From an uncultured Rhodoferax sp. (GTDB lineage Bacteria > Pseudomonadota > Gammaproteobacteria > Burkholderiales > Burkholderiaceae_C), in contig NZ_CAMIHB010000018.1 of assembly GCF_946221635.1 (NCBI RefSeq), positions 1 to 64,000 of the forward strand: a stretch of 64,000 nucleotides of DNA. The letters are read 5' to 3'. Made by a program: the position numbers and the translations under genes. How positions within the stretch are numbered: position 1 is the stretch's first letter; every line of letters starts with the position of its first letter. Shown one piece after another: positions 19,470 through 28,533 of this stretch. Under the pieces are notes generated by a model that did not search any database, was not told the origin of the DNA, and saw nothing but the letters and a program-made list of their open reading frames with translations.

Positions 19470-19499
19470 TTCTTTGCCTCCAAATGGGGTTTCAAAGAA
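19470..19499. promoter_or_regulatory. Inverted repeat TTCTTTG-N16-CAAAGAA, candidate Lrp-type operator
   Basis: A perfect 7-bp inverted repeat in the 118-bp region between the divergent oxidoreductase and Lrp-family genes, 25 bp before the regulator's start codon. Lrp/AsnC proteins commonly bind imperfect palindromes beside their own gene and a divergent target. The link to this regulator is inferred. Confidence 0.5.
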
Positions 19500-19524
19500 T
19501 GAATCTTTCTCCATAATGGCACTT

Positions 19525-20031
19525 ATGGAAACACTTGATCGATTTGACCTTGCCATCCTGAAAGAGTTGCAGGATGACGGTCGCCTGAGCAACGCCGAGC
19601 TGGCCGCCCGGGTGGGCCTGAGTGCGGCGCCCTGCTGGCGCCGCGTCAAGGCGCTGGAGGACAGCGGCTTCATCACCGGCTACCGCGCCGAGATCAACCG
19701 CCACAAGATGGGCCTGGGCGTGCTGGCCTTTGTGCGGCTGGACGCCAACCGCAACAGCGGCGACGTGCTGCAGGCGCTGGAAGAAGCGATCCGCGAGCTG
19801 CCGGAGGTCATCAGCTGTCACTACATCAGCGGCACCGGCACCTTCGAGCTGCAGGTGGTGAGCCGCGACCTCAATACCTTCAGCCAGTTCGCGCGCGAGG
19901 TGCTGATCAACCTGCCCAACGTGAAGGACCTGCACACCAGCTTCTCGCTGGGCGAGGTGAAAGCCAGCAGCGCCCTGCCGCTGGGCCACCTGCAGCCCGC
20001 CCCTGCGCCGACCACCCGGAGTCGCCCATGA
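19525..20031 (+). CDS. Lrp/AsnC family transcriptional regulator
   Basis: A 168-residue regulator with an N-terminal helix-turn-helix (LDRFDLAILKELQDDGRLSN ... LSAAPCWRRVKALE) and a C-terminal RAM ligand-binding domain from about residue 70. Such proteins form octamers that respond to amino acids. It is divergent from the indolepyruvate oxidoreductase gene, its likely target. Two in-frame ATGs lie at 19516 and 19525; the second gives the usual family length. The stop overlaps the ATG of the next gene (ATGA), so the two are coupled. Confidence 0.93.
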   Translation: METLDRFDLAILKELQDDGRLSNAELAARVGLSAAPCWRRVKALEDSGFITGYRAEINRHKMGLGVLAFVRLDANRNSGDVLQALEEAIRELPEVISCHYISGTGTFELQVVSRDLNTFSQFAREVLINLPNVKDLHTSFSLGEVKASSALPLGHLQPAPAPTTRSRP

Positions 20032-20660
20032 AACGTCGCCACGCCCTGGTTTATGCATTATTTTGGCCTCTAGCCCCCGTGGCATTTGCGCAAGCGGCTC
20101 CTGATTTGATAGCAAATGGAGCGCCACTTCCGTTGCGTAATCTGCTCATCGAAGTCCGCCAGGTGCAGTCCGACGACAGCCAGCGCAGCGGCGTGGAGCT
20201 GGGCAACCGACCCGGACTGCAGATGAACCAATCGCGCACCAGCGGCACGGCCACACAACAGGCGCTGGTGCTCAATGGTCGCCCGGTGCGCCTGATGCTG
20301 CAGACCACCACACCCATCCGCCTGCTGCAGGGTTTTGTGCGCAATGGCCGGGTGGTCACCACCGTGGGCACCGTGCTGCTGGAAGCCGGCACCGGCTTCA
20401 GCGCCACACCGCGCTGGGATGGTGGTGCACTGGTGGAGCTGGAACTGGCGGCCCAGCAGGCGCTGCGCTCTGCCAACGCCATGCCGGGCGCCCAGGCGAG
20501 TGCGGGCACCAGCAGCGTGCTGGCGCTGCCGCTGGAGGAATGGACCACGGTGGGGGAGTCGGAGCAGAGCAGTCAGTCCGGCAACAGCGGCCTCACCGGC
20601 GCCCAACAGCAGAGTGGTCAAACCCGCACCGAGGTGCAGGTGCGCGTTACGCTGCGCTAG
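20028..20660 (+). CDS. Exported protein of unknown function
   Basis: A 210-residue protein with a signal peptide (MKRRHALVYALFWPLAPVAFAQA, likely cleavage after AFA or AQA). The mature part begins with LRNLLIEVRQVQSDDSQ and has a glutamine/serine/threonine-rich region near 180-200. LLIEVRQV faintly recalls secretin short domains, which is not enough for a call. The signal peptide and first mature residues are encoded by a dispersed repeat copy (20060-20116). Translation is coupled to the Lrp gene by ATGA. Its 3' end overlaps the convergent rhaK gene by 14 bp. Confidence 0.75.
   Translation: MKRRHALVYALFWPLAPVAFAQAAPDLIANGAPLPLRNLLIEVRQVQSDDSQRSGVELGNRPGLQMNQSRTSGTATQQALVLNGRPVRLMLQTTTPIRLLQGFVRNGRVVTTVGTVLLEAGTGFSATPRWDGGALVELELAAQQALRSANAMPGAQASAGTSSVLALPLEEWTTVGESEQSSQSGNSGLTGAQQQSGQTRTEVQVRVTLR
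20060..20116 (+). repeat. Dispersed GCTAT-hairpin repeat, copy 4 (in a signal peptide)
   Basis: Reads TTTTGGCCTCTAGCCCCCG, 16 nt ending TTGCGCAAGC, GGCTCC, 7 nt, GATAGCAAA. This is a near-consensus copy in the sense direction of the surrounding gene, covering residues about 11-30. Confidence 0.8.
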
Positions 20661-22068
20661 CGATCCACTGCGCGTGGTAGGCCGCAAGGCCTGCCACAGG
20701 TGCAGCTTCTACTGGTGCCAGTTCTGAAGTGGCTGGTGCTCCCCAGCGCGACAGCAGCCAGGCGCCCCGCGCCGTGCCTTCCATGGCGTCGTGGCTGGCC
20801 AGGCAGCGCGCCTGTGGCAGCAGGGCCTGCAGCAGCGCCAGATACAGGGTGTTCTGGGCCAGTGGCCCTTCCAGCACCACGGTGCGTGGCAGGACCACGC
20901 CGCCCCAGAGCCGGTCCACCACCCAAGCAGTCGTCTGGGCGCAATACAAAGCGGCCAAAGCGGCACGCTGGCCGGGCGGCAGAGCGGCTGGCAGCGGCTT
21001 GCCATCGCGCACGACGCACCCCTGCCGCCCCATGAAGGGGCCGCCGTGTTCCGCAAACGAGGGCGTGGCCAGCGTCGCGGAGTCCACCAGCGCCTGCACA
21101 TCGGCCAGCGTGCCGGCGTCGGCGGGAGCGCCGTCCAGCAACGCGGCAAACTCGCGCCCGCCCATGAAGCGCGCCGTGGGTGTGGCGCGGCCCAGCACAT
21201 CCACATTGGCCAGCATGTCGCGCTCGGCCTGCAGGCTGGCCGTGGGCGCGCCGGGCGCCATGAGCACGGTCCAGGTACCGGAAGACACCACGGTCAGCGC
21301 CGCAGAGTCCACCACCGAAGCATCCAGGTAACGCGCCAGGCAGGCGTTGCTGTCGTGCACGCCCACATGCACCTGGCAGTGCGCGGGCAGCCCCCAGGCA
21401 GCGGCCATCTCCGGGCGCACCGGGCCCAGGACGTCCCAGGCCGAACGCAGCGGCGCGAACAACGAGGCCCAGCCCCTGGCCTGGGCCAGCGCGGAAAAAC
21501 TCCCTTCCTGCGGGCGCCACAAATGGGTATGGCAACCCAGGGATGACGCTTCGCTGGCCGCCACACCACTCAGACGCCAGGCCCAGTATTGCGCATAGGG
21601 CAGCAGGCAACGCGTGCGCCGCCAGGCTTCAGGGTGCAGGTTCTGCAGGTAGAAGAGCTGGCGCGCGGCGTTCAGGCCCGCGGGCAAGTCGGGCGAGAGC
21701 GTGTGGGCAAAACCGTCCGAGGCTGCAACAAAGGCATTGGCGAGCAGTGGGTGGCCGGACAGCAGGTCATATTCATAGTCCACCGGGTCCCAGGCCAGAC
21801 CCTGTTCCCCCAGCGCCACCAGCGCGGCGCCGTGGGTGGAGGTGATGACGCGGCTGCAGCGCGCGGTGTGCGCGCAGCCACGCAGGGTCTGCGCCATCCA
21901 GACTTCCAGACCGTGCACATCCAGCGCGGGATAGCCCAGCGCCGACGGCACCGATGCGTTGGCACGCCCGAAGCGCTCCAGCACCGCGCCCTGCGCGTCC
22001 ACCATGAGCAGCTTGGCGTGGCTTTTGCCGATGTCGATGACCAGCGTCAGTTCGTCGTTCACCACCAT
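20647..22068 (-). CDS. rhaK: FGGY-family carbohydrate kinase, L-rhamnulose kinase RhaK type
   Basis: Phosphorylates a sugar, here most likely L-rhamnulose, with ATP. The protein is 473 residues of the FGGY kinase fold, with LVIDIGKSHAKLLMVD at the N-terminus (phosphate loop) and VHVGVHDSNACLARYL near residue 235 starting the second domain. Position is the strongest evidence: it is last in a rhaD-I-S-T-P-Q-U-K gene order identical to the Rhizobium leguminosarum rhamnose genes, where RhaK is the kinase and is also needed for transport. It starts 4 bp after rhaU. Confidence 0.88.
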   Translation of the reverse strand: MVVNDELTLVIDIGKSHAKLLMVDAQGAVLERFGRANASVPSALGYPALDVHGLEVWMAQTLRGCAHTARCSRVITSTHGAALVALGEQGLAWDPVDYEYDLLSGHPLLANAFVAASDGFAHTLSPDLPAGLNAARQLFYLQNLHPEAWRRTRCLLPYAQYWAWRLSGVAASEASSLGCHTHLWRPQEGSFSALAQARGWASLFAPLRSAWDVLGPVRPEMAAAWGLPAHCQVHVGVHDSNACLARYLDASVVDSAALTVVSSGTWTVLMAPGAPTASLQAERDMLANVDVLGRATPTARFMGGREFAALLDGAPADAGTLADVQALVDSATLATPSFAEHGGPFMGRQGCVVRDGKPLPAALPPGQRAALAALYCAQTTAWVVDRLWGGVVLPRTVVLEGPLAQNTLYLALLQALLPQARCLASHDAMEGTARGAWLLSRWGAPATSELAPVEAAPVAGLAAYHAQWIASAA

Positions 22069-22072
22069 GCCC

Positions 22073-22405
22073 TCAGTCCATGTGGAACATGCAGGACAGC
22101 GGCTCGGCCACGGGCGATCCGTCCGGGTTGGCGCGCATGATGTCGGCCATATGGGCCCACCAGCGCTGCATCACCGGGTGCTGCGGCAGGGCGTCCATGG
22201 TGTGGCCGGGCAGGCGGCGCAGCACGGCGAACAGCACATGGTGCTCCTCGTCCAGGTAGATGCTGTAGTCGCGCACACCGGCTTGCGTCAACAGGCTGCT
22301 GAGTTCGGGCCAGATCTCGTCGTGCCGCTTTTTGTATTCCGCCACGCAGCCCGGGTTCAGGAACATGCGGAATGCCGTTTTTTCGGTAGCGACAGCGGTA
22401 CTCAT
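22073..22405 (-). CDS. rhaU: L-rhamnose mutarotase
   Basis: Interconverts alpha and beta anomers of L-rhamnose. The protein is 110 residues of the RhaM/RhaU family. The conserved [10 protein letters not shown] near residue 26 carries the catalytic histidine, with YSIYLDE and the tryptophan pair [11 protein letters not shown] near 80-90. Its start overlaps the rhaQ stop (ATGA). It is called rhaM in Escherichia coli and rhaU in rhizobia; I use the latter because the gene order is rhizobial. Confidence 0.95.
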   Translation of the reverse strand: MSTAVATEKTAFRMFLNPGCVAEYKKRHDEIWPELSSLLTQAGVRDYSIYLDEEHHVLFAVLRRLPGHTMDALPQHPVMQRWWAHMADIMRANPDGSPVAEPLSCMFHMD

Positions 22406-23364
22406 GCGCGGGCTCCCGGGTGGCGGAAGAAGCGCGGCAGCACCATGGAGACGATGAGCAACGCGCCGATCACCATGCTCATGACGATGCCGGTGACGTT
22501 GGCCATGCCCATGGCAAAGGTGAACAGGCCCAGCAGCAGCACGGCCAGCATGGTGCCCACGATGCTGCCGCGCCCGCCTTCGATGGCCACGCCGCCCAGA
22601 ATCACCATGGTGATGGCGTCCAGCTCCCAGCCCATGGCGATGTTGGGGCGGGTACTGCCAATGCGGCCGGTCAGCATCAGCGCGGCCAGCGCCGCCATGA
22701 GGCCGGCGAACACGAACAGTGCCATGCGATAACGGTCTACCTCGATCCCCGAGAAGCGCGCGGCCACCGGATTGGCGCCAATCGCATAAAGGCGCCGGCC
22801 AAGCACGGTGCGATGCAGCACCACGCCCACCACCAGGGCGCAGACCAGCAGGATGGCGAACTCGATGGGCACGGTCAGCCAGCGCACGCCGATCACGTCA
22901 CCCACATAGCTGTTGCCCAGGGTGGAAAACACCTCGGGGTAGCCCGAGATGGCCTGGTCGCCCAGCGCCACCAGGGCCAGGCCGCGGTACAGCGACAGCG
23001 TGCCGATGGTGACTACGATGGAGGGCAGCTTGTAGCGCGTGACCAGCACGCCGTTCACAGCACCGGCTACACCGCCGGTAACAAAGGCCGCCAACGTCAT
23101 GCCCAGCGCACCGGCACCCGCCTTCATCGCATAACCCATGGCCAGCGAACTGAGCGCAAGGATGGCGGCGATGGACAGGTCAATCTCGCCGGTGATGATG
23201 AGCAGGGCCAGCGCCAGCGCGAGGATGCCCTTCTCGCTGAAATTGAAGGTGCTGTCGGCCAGTGCGTCAGGCGTCATGAAGCCCGGCTGGGCGATGCCAA
23301 ACACCACCAGCAGCACGACCAGCAGGGCCAGCAGCACGCGTTCCCATGTGTTCCAGGCCTTCAT
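22402..23364 (-). CDS. rhaQ: L-rhamnose ABC transporter permease
   Basis: One of two inner-membrane subunits of a CUT2-family sugar importer. The protein is 320 residues with eight to ten hydrophobic helices. The BPD_transp_2 features are [15 protein letters not shown] near residue 58, [17 protein letters not shown] near 115 and [14 protein letters not shown] near 200. Its ATG overlaps the rhaP stop and its stop overlaps rhaU. Which of the two permeases is named P or Q follows gene order only. Confidence 0.9.
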   Translation of the reverse strand: MKAWNTWERVLLALLVVLLVVFGIAQPGFMTPDALADSTFNFSEKGILALALALLIITGEIDLSIAAILALSSLAMGYAMKAGAGALGMTLAAFVTGGVAGAVNGVLVTRYKLPSIVVTIGTLSLYRGLALVALGDQAISGYPEVFSTLGNSYVGDVIGVRWLTVPIEFAILLVCALVVGVVLHRTVLGRRLYAIGANPVAARFSGIEVDRYRMALFVFAGLMAALAALMLTGRIGSTRPNIAMGWELDAITMVILGGVAIEGGRGSIVGTMLAVLLLGLFTFAMGMANVTGIVMSMVIGALLIVSMVLPRFFRHPGARA

Positions 23365-24368
23365 GCTGTCGCTCCTTGTGTCGTCGCCGTAGTCATCGCC
23401 TTGTGTTCCAGAATCTGGCGCCCTGCGCGCCGCTCGGCCCGGGCATTCACCGTCACAGAAATCAGAATCACGGCACCGGCAATCGCCTGCTGCCAGAAGG
23501 GCGAGACCTGGATCACCGGCAGCGCGCCGTTGACCACGCCGATGAACAGGACACCCAGCGCCGCGCCCAGCACGGAACCCACGCCACCGCCAATGCTCAC
23601 GCCGCCAATCACGCAGGCCGCCACCACGGTCAACTCGTAACCCGCAGCGAGCTCGGTGTAGGCGATGGAATAACGCCCCACCCACAGCAGCCCGGCCAAC
23701 CCGGCCAGCATTCCGGACAGCGTGTAAACCATCATGAGCCGCTTGTTGGCCGAGATGCCCACATAGGCCGCCGCATGCGGGTTGCCGCCCAGGGCGTAAA
23801 TTTCGCGGCCCTCGCGGCGCAGCTTGAGGAACACAGCGGTCAGCGCCAGCACGGCCAGCGCAAACCACACCAGGGCCGGCAAGCCCAGCCACTCCTGGCG
23901 CGGCAGACCCTTGATGACGTCGTGGATATCCTGATCCGACACCCAGGCACCCTTGCTCGCCACAAAGATGGCGCCCCGGTAGGCCGACAGCGTGCCCAGC
24001 GTGACCACGATGGGTGGCAGCTCGAAGCGGGTGATGAGCCAACCGTTCACCGCACCCAGCAGCGCACCCACGCCCAAGGCGAGCACCAGCAATACAGGTA
24101 CCGAAGCACCCGGCCAGGCCTTGCCGATGAGCGCACACACCATGCCGGTGAGGGCCAGGTTGGAGGCCACGGACAGGTCAATGCCGCGCGTCAACAGCAC
24201 CAGCATCTGGCCCATGACGAGGATGGCGAGGATGGCCGAGTCGTTGGCAATGTCCAGGCCGTTGCGCCAGGTCAGGAACACGGGCGCGCGGGCGCCCACG
24301 GCCAGCGCGATGGCAGCGATGATGGCCAGAAGCAGCCATTCGCGGCGAATCGATTTCAGGGAGTTCAT
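23361..24368 (-). CDS. rhaP: L-rhamnose ABC transporter permease
   Basis: The other membrane subunit of the rhamnose importer, 335 residues, homologous to its neighbour. Landmarks are LVLLTRGIDLSVASNLALTG near residue 58, PPIVVTLGTLSAYRGAIF near 118 and NPHAAAYVGISANKR near 200. The start overlaps the rhaT stop and its own stop overlaps rhaQ, so rhaT-P-Q-U are tightly coupled. Confidence 0.9.
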   Translation of the reverse strand: MNSLKSIRREWLLLAIIAAIALAVGARAPVFLTWRNGLDIANDSAILAILVMGQMLVLLTRGIDLSVASNLALTGMVCALIGKAWPGASVPVLLVLALGVGALLGAVNGWLITRFELPPIVVTLGTLSAYRGAIFVASKGAWVSDQDIHDVIKGLPRQEWLGLPALVWFALAVLALTAVFLKLRREGREIYALGGNPHAAAYVGISANKRLMMVYTLSGMLAGLAGLLWVGRYSIAYTELAAGYELTVVAACVIGGVSIGGGVGSVLGAALGVLFIGVVNGALPVIQVSPFWQQAIAGAVILISVTVNARAERRAGRQILEHKAMTTATTQGATA

Positions 24369-25909
24369 GCTGCAAGCGCCTCCTGCGCAGTGGCGGGTTC
24401 GGCGGCACAGGCTACCGGCGCAGCGGCCAGGCCCGAGGCCGCGGCCACGATCTGTTCGGCGTGCGCATGCGCACGGTCAAATTCGGCCACCTGCACGCCA
24501 CGGCGCATGACGATGGTACGGTGCGCCAGGTGCATCACCTCGGGCAATTCGCTGGACACCAGGATCACGGCCAGGCCCTGCTCCACCATCTCGGCAATGA
24601 GCTGGTAGACGGCCTGCTTGGCACCCACGTCGATGCCTTTGGTGGGCTCGTCCAAGATCACGATGCGCGGGTCCAGCCCCAGCCACTTGGCGATTACCAC
24701 CTTCTGCTGGTTACCACCGGACAGGCCGGACAGCAGCGTGTCGGGCGAGTGGGTCTTGATGCGCAGGCGCTCTACCATGCGCTGGCACAACGCCGATTCG
24801 CGCACCTTGGACAGCCACAGGCCACGCGCAAAGCGCGAGAGGCCCGCCAGGCTGATGTTGTGCTCCACCGAGAAGCCCAGGATGCCGCCCTGGCGCTGGC
24901 GCTCCTCGGGCACATAGGCAATGCCAGCCGCAATCGCGTCACCGGGGCGGCGCGCGTGCAGGGCCTGGCCGCAGACGGTGAACTCACCCTGCGCTGCCGG
25001 GTTCAGGCCCATGATGGCCAGCATGGCCTCGCTGCGACCCGAGCCCACCAGGCCGTAAAAGCCCAGGATCTCGCCGCGGCGCAGCGCAAAGGCCACATTG
25101 CTGAATTCAGTGGGGTGCGACAGGTTCTTCACCGTCATCACCACCTCACCGGGGGTGGACGCAATGTGCGGGTAAATCTGGTCGATGGCGCGCCCAGCCA
25201 TGAGTTTGACGAGCTCCTGTTCGGTGGCATCGGCAATGGCGCCGCTGCCCACGGCAGCACCATCGCGCAGCACCACATAGCGGTCGGCCACGGCAAAGAT
25301 TTCGTCAAACTTGTGGGTGATGAAGATCACACCCACACCCTGGTCGCGCAACTGGCGCACGATGCCGTAGAAGTCGCGGATCTCGGCCTGCGACAAGGCA
25401 GCCGTGGGCTCGTCCAGAATCACCACCAGGGCCTTCTGCGACAGGGCCCGTGCAATCTCCACCAGGTGGCGCTCGGCCAGGCTCAGGTCCTTGACCAGTG
25501 TGGTGGCCTGGAAGCGCGCACCGATCTGGTCCAGCACGGCCTGCGCCTGCGTGTTCATCGCAGTCCAGTCGATGAAGGGACCGCGCATGAGGTGGCGACC
25601 CACAAAGATGTTTTCGGCCACGCTGAGTTCTTCGAACATCACCGTTTCCTGGTGCACTGCCAGGATGCCTGCGGCCTGCGAGGCCTGTGCATTGGCAAAG
25701 CTCTGCACCTTGCCGTTGAGCGTGATCACGCCTTCGTCCACCGGCACCACGCCGGTGAGCATCTTGACCAGCGTGGACTTGCCCGCGCCGTTCTCGCCCA
25801 CCAGGGCCAGCACCTCTCCGGCCCGCAAATCCAGATCCACCCCACGCAGCGCATGGGTTGCGCCATAGCGCTTGTGGATGGTCCGCAGGCTCAGCAATAC
25901 ATCAGACAT
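24365..25909 (-). CDS. rhaT: L-rhamnose ABC transporter ATP-binding protein
   Basis: The energy-coupling subunit with two fused ABC cassettes, 514 residues, as in other CUT2 importers (RbsA, XylG). The first cassette has a complete Walker A, GENGAGKST, near residue 38. The second has the degenerate loop GLVGSGRSEAM and a full signature LSGGNQQKV near 400, the usual asymmetry of this family. The ATG at 25909 is preferred over a TTG seven codons upstream. A 190-bp gap with a hairpin-rich repeat separates it from rhaS. Confidence 0.95.
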   Translation of the reverse strand: MSDVLLSLRTIHKRYGATHALRGVDLDLRAGEVLALVGENGAGKSTLVKMLTGVVPVDEGVITLNGKVQSFANAQASQAAGILAVHQETVMFEELSVAENIFVGRHLMRGPFIDWTAMNTQAQAVLDQIGARFQATTLVKDLSLAERHLVEIARALSQKALVVILDEPTAALSQAEIRDFYGIVRQLRDQGVGVIFITHKFDEIFAVADRYVVLRDGAAVGSGAIADATEQELVKLMAGRAIDQIYPHIASTPGEVVMTVKNLSHPTEFSNVAFALRRGEILGFYGLVGSGRSEAMLAIMGLNPAAQGEFTVCGQALHARRPGDAIAAGIAYVPEERQRQGGILGFSVEHNISLAGLSRFARGLWLSKVRESALCQRMVERLRIKTHSPDTLLSGLSGGNQQKVVIAKWLGLDPRIVILDEPTKGIDVGAKQAVYQLIAEMVEQGLAVILVSSELPEVMHLAHRTIVMRRGVQVAEFDRAHAHAEQIVAAASGLAAAPVACAAEPATAQEALAA

Positions 25910-26014
25910 GATAAGAATCCAACATTCCAAAAAATAGGGGCATCTACCCGAGAGCGATGCCCCACGAACTTATCCGCTGAACGTGCTGTCAGCCGGAGCG
26001 CACCCTCAGAAACA

Positions 26015-26098
26015 CCGCAGAACCGGCTCTGCCGGGCTGCTGGTGTTGCCCCCTGCAAGGGGGGAGGCGAAAGTGCGCAGCACTGCAGCCACGGGGGT
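26015..26098 (-). repeat. G/C-run hairpin repeat, family 2 copy A (rhaS-rhaT gap)
   Basis: On the minus strand it runs CACCCCCGTGGCTGCAG, then CCCCC-TTGCA-GGGGG, then GCCCGGC-AGA-GCCGG. The layout (C-run, ACTGCG/GTGCTGCG, C-run/G-run hairpin, CCCGGC) matches the copy at 55141. It begins 1-2 bp past the rhaS stop and could trim or attenuate the transcript between rhaS and rhaT. Confidence 0.6.
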
Positions 26099-26099
26099 G

Positions 26100-27092
26100 T
26101 TAGAAAAATTTGGCAAATTTTTCCACGTTGGAGGCATCGTACGTGAACGGTTCGGCCATGGCGGCTTCGCCGTTGGCGTCCAGTGTCACGGTGCCGACAC
26201 GGCCCAGGGACACCTTGTCACCGGCCTTGCCGGTGACCTTGCCCGAGATGAACTGGCTGGCCGCATAGATGGAGGAGTAGCCCAGGTCGATGGGGTTCCA
26301 GATCGCGAAGGACTTGACCGCGCCGCTCTTCACGTGGCCGGCCATTTCCGAGGGCAGACCCAGACCGGTCACGAAGATCGCGCCCACCTTCTTCTCGTCC
26401 TGCACGGCCTTGGCAGCGGCGGCCACACCCACGGTGGTGGGGGCGATGATGGCCTTCAGGTTGGGGTAGCTCTTGAACAGGCCCTGGGCTTCGCGGTAGC
26501 TCTTGTCGGTCTGGTCGTCACCGTAGACCACGCTCACCAGCTTCAGGCCCTTGTAAGCGGGTTGGGCCAGCACCTTCTTGGCTTCCTCGATCCAGATGTT
26601 CTGGTTGGTGGCCTGGGCGGTGGCGGACAGCACGGCCACTTCACCGGTGGCGCCAATGGCTTCCTGTGTCATCTTGACGAGCTTCTCACCGATCAGCGGG
26701 TTGCTGGAAGGATTCAGGTGCATGAGGCGGCCATCCTTGCGCACGCCGGAGTCAAACGACAGCACCTTGATGCCGCGGTCCATGGCGCGCTTGAGCACGG
26801 GGGCGAGGGCATCTGGGTCGTTGGCGGAGATCACGATGGCGGACACCTTTTGCGCGATCAGCGAATTCACGATTTCGATCTGGCCTTCGGCCGTCGCCTT
26901 GGCGGGGCCGGTGTAGATGATCTCGACGTTCTTGAGCTCCTTGGCGGCCTCCTGCGCGCCCTGGTTGGCGGCGTCAAAAAAGCCATTGCCCAGACTCTTC
27001 ACCACCAGGGCGATCTTGTCGGCAGCGAAGGCGGGGCTGACCAGGGCCGCGCTCAACGCAACAGCCAACAGGGTCTTGATTTGTTTTTTCAT
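26100..27092 (-). CDS. rhaS: Rhamnose ABC transporter substrate-binding protein
   Basis: Periplasmic binding protein that captures L-rhamnose for the RhaTPQ importer; 330 residues of the peripla_BP_4 type. A clear signal peptide (MKKQIKTLLAVALSAALVSPAFA) is cleaved before ADKIALVVK. The sugar-pocket segments include NGFFDAANQGAQEAAKEL near residue 37 and ISANDPDALAPVLKRAMDRG near 90. An AGGAGA site precedes the ATG at 27092; a longer open frame upstream is not needed. The name follows Rhizobium usage and is not the E. coli RhaS activator. Confidence 0.95.
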   Translation of the reverse strand: MKKQIKTLLAVALSAALVSPAFAADKIALVVKSLGNGFFDAANQGAQEAAKELKNVEIIYTGPAKATAEGQIEIVNSLIAQKVSAIVISANDPDALAPVLKRAMDRGIKVLSFDSGVRKDGRLMHLNPSSNPLIGEKLVKMTQEAIGATGEVAVLSATAQATNQNIWIEEAKKVLAQPAYKGLKLVSVVYGDDQTDKSYREAQGLFKSYPNLKAIIAPTTVGVAAAAKAVQDEKKVGAIFVTGLGLPSEMAGHVKSGAVKSFAIWNPIDLGYSSIYAASQFISGKVTGKAGDKVSLGRVGTVTLDANGEAAMAEPFTYDASNVEKFAKFF

Positions 27093-27223
27093 GCGTGTCT
27101 CCTGTGATTTGTTAGTAGCAAAAATTGGCACGAAGGCCGGTCTCGATACCGACCGCACGCACCAGAGGCTGGCAGCGTGAACCGGGTTCGATGGGGAGTG
27201 CGACATTGCCCATGCAAGGTCGC

Positions 27224-28513
27224 TCAAACAATGCCGCTGCTGGGGCCGCTGGCCGGGCGGATAGCCGCCATCTGCTGGCGGTAGCCGCTGGCGCGGTAGG
27301 CCAGAACCGGGTCGGCAGCGCCGCCCGCTTCGATGCGAATCTTTTGCAGCAGGGGCGTCACATCGGTGTGGAAGGCCTGCTTCAGCGTCTGGGCTGCCAT
27401 CAGCACGTCGTTGCTGTCCTGGTAAGCGGTCAGCGCCTTGCGGTCCACCAGCAGGGCCTGGGCATAGCAGCGCTGCACGGTCACGGCGCTGGTCATCAGG
27501 CTCTCGATGGGGTCGGTCACGTTGTGCGACTGGTCCAGCATGTAAGCGGGGTCGAACTCTGCGGCACCGGTCTGCGCGGCGTCCACCAGTTCGTTGAACA
27601 CCAGGAACAGCTGATACGGGTTGATGCTGCCGCTGTCGAGGTCGTCGTCGCCGTACTTGCTGTCGTTGAAATGGAAACCAGCCAGCTTTTGCGCATGCAC
27701 CAAACGCGCCACGATCAGCTCGATATTGGTGTTGGGTGCGTGGTGACCCAGGTCCACCAGACAGCGGGCCTTGGGGCCCAATGTCTGTGCGGCCAGGAGG
27801 CTGCTGCCCCAGTCCTGGATCACCGTGGCGTAGAAGGCGGGCTCGAACATCTTGTGCTCAAGGAACATGCGCCAGTCGGCAGGCAGTGCGTCATAAATCT
27901 GGCGGTTGCTATCCAGGTAGCGTTCGAACTGGCGACGGAAATGGCTTTGGCCCGGGAAGTTGGAACCATCACCAATCCACACGGTCAGCGCCTTGCTACC
28001 GAGTTGCTTGCCAATCTCGATGCACTCCAGGTTGTGGGCCACGGCCTGGGCGCGCACGGCAGCATCCGCATGGGTCAGGCTGCCGAACTTGTAGGACAGC
28101 GGCTGGTCTTTCTGGTCGGAGAAGGTATTGGAGTTCACCGCATCAAAGCCCACACCGTTGGCCTCCGCGTGCTGGCGCAGCTCCCTGTAGTCGCTCACCT
28201 TGTCCCAGGGGAAGTGGGGCGACACGGTGGGTGTGCAGCGCACCAGCTGCTGGATCACGCCGCAGTCCTGGATCTTGTCGAACACATGGCGTGGCTCGCC
28301 CTGGCCGGGGAAGCGCGCAAAGCGGGTGCCACCGGTGCCCACCCCCCAGCTGGGTACGGCCACGGCGAATTGCGCCACCTGGGCCTTGAGAACGGCAATG
28401 TCCACGCCGCGGCGGGCCAGTTGTTCGCCCAGGGTCTCGTAGTCCAGGTTCACGCGGGCCGCGGCCTGGGCGTTGTGGTCGGCAATCAGGCCGGTGTTGA
28501 TCTGTTGTGTCAT
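27224..28513 (-). CDS. rhaI: L-rhamnose isomerase
   Basis: Converts L-rhamnose to L-rhamnulose with divalent metal. The protein is 429 residues, the length of the Pseudomonas stutzeri/Rhizobium RhaI type (TIM barrel) rather than E. coli RhaA. Segments VPSWGVGTGGTRFARFPG near 55, LEHKMFEPAFYATVIQDWGS near 220 (metal glutamate and histidine) and CLVDLGHHAPNTNIELIVAR near 255 match that family. It lies 20 bp after rhaD and 131 bp before rhaS. Confidence 0.95.
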   Translation of the reverse strand: MTQQINTGLIADHNAQAAARVNLDYETLGEQLARRGVDIAVLKAQVAQFAVAVPSWGVGTGGTRFARFPGQGEPRHVFDKIQDCGVIQQLVRCTPTVSPHFPWDKVSDYRELRQHAEANGVGFDAVNSNTFSDQKDQPLSYKFGSLTHADAAVRAQAVAHNLECIEIGKQLGSKALTVWIGDGSNFPGQSHFRRQFERYLDSNRQIYDALPADWRMFLEHKMFEPAFYATVIQDWGSSLLAAQTLGPKARCLVDLGHHAPNTNIELIVARLVHAQKLAGFHFNDSKYGDDDLDSGSINPYQLFLVFNELVDAAQTGAAEFDPAYMLDQSHNVTDPIESLMTSAVTVQRCYAQALLVDRKALTAYQDSNDVLMAAQTLKQAFHTDVTPLLQKIRIEAGGAADPVLAYRASGYRQQMAAIRPASGPSSGIV

Positions 28514-28533
28514 GTCTCGTCTGTCCGTGTGTC

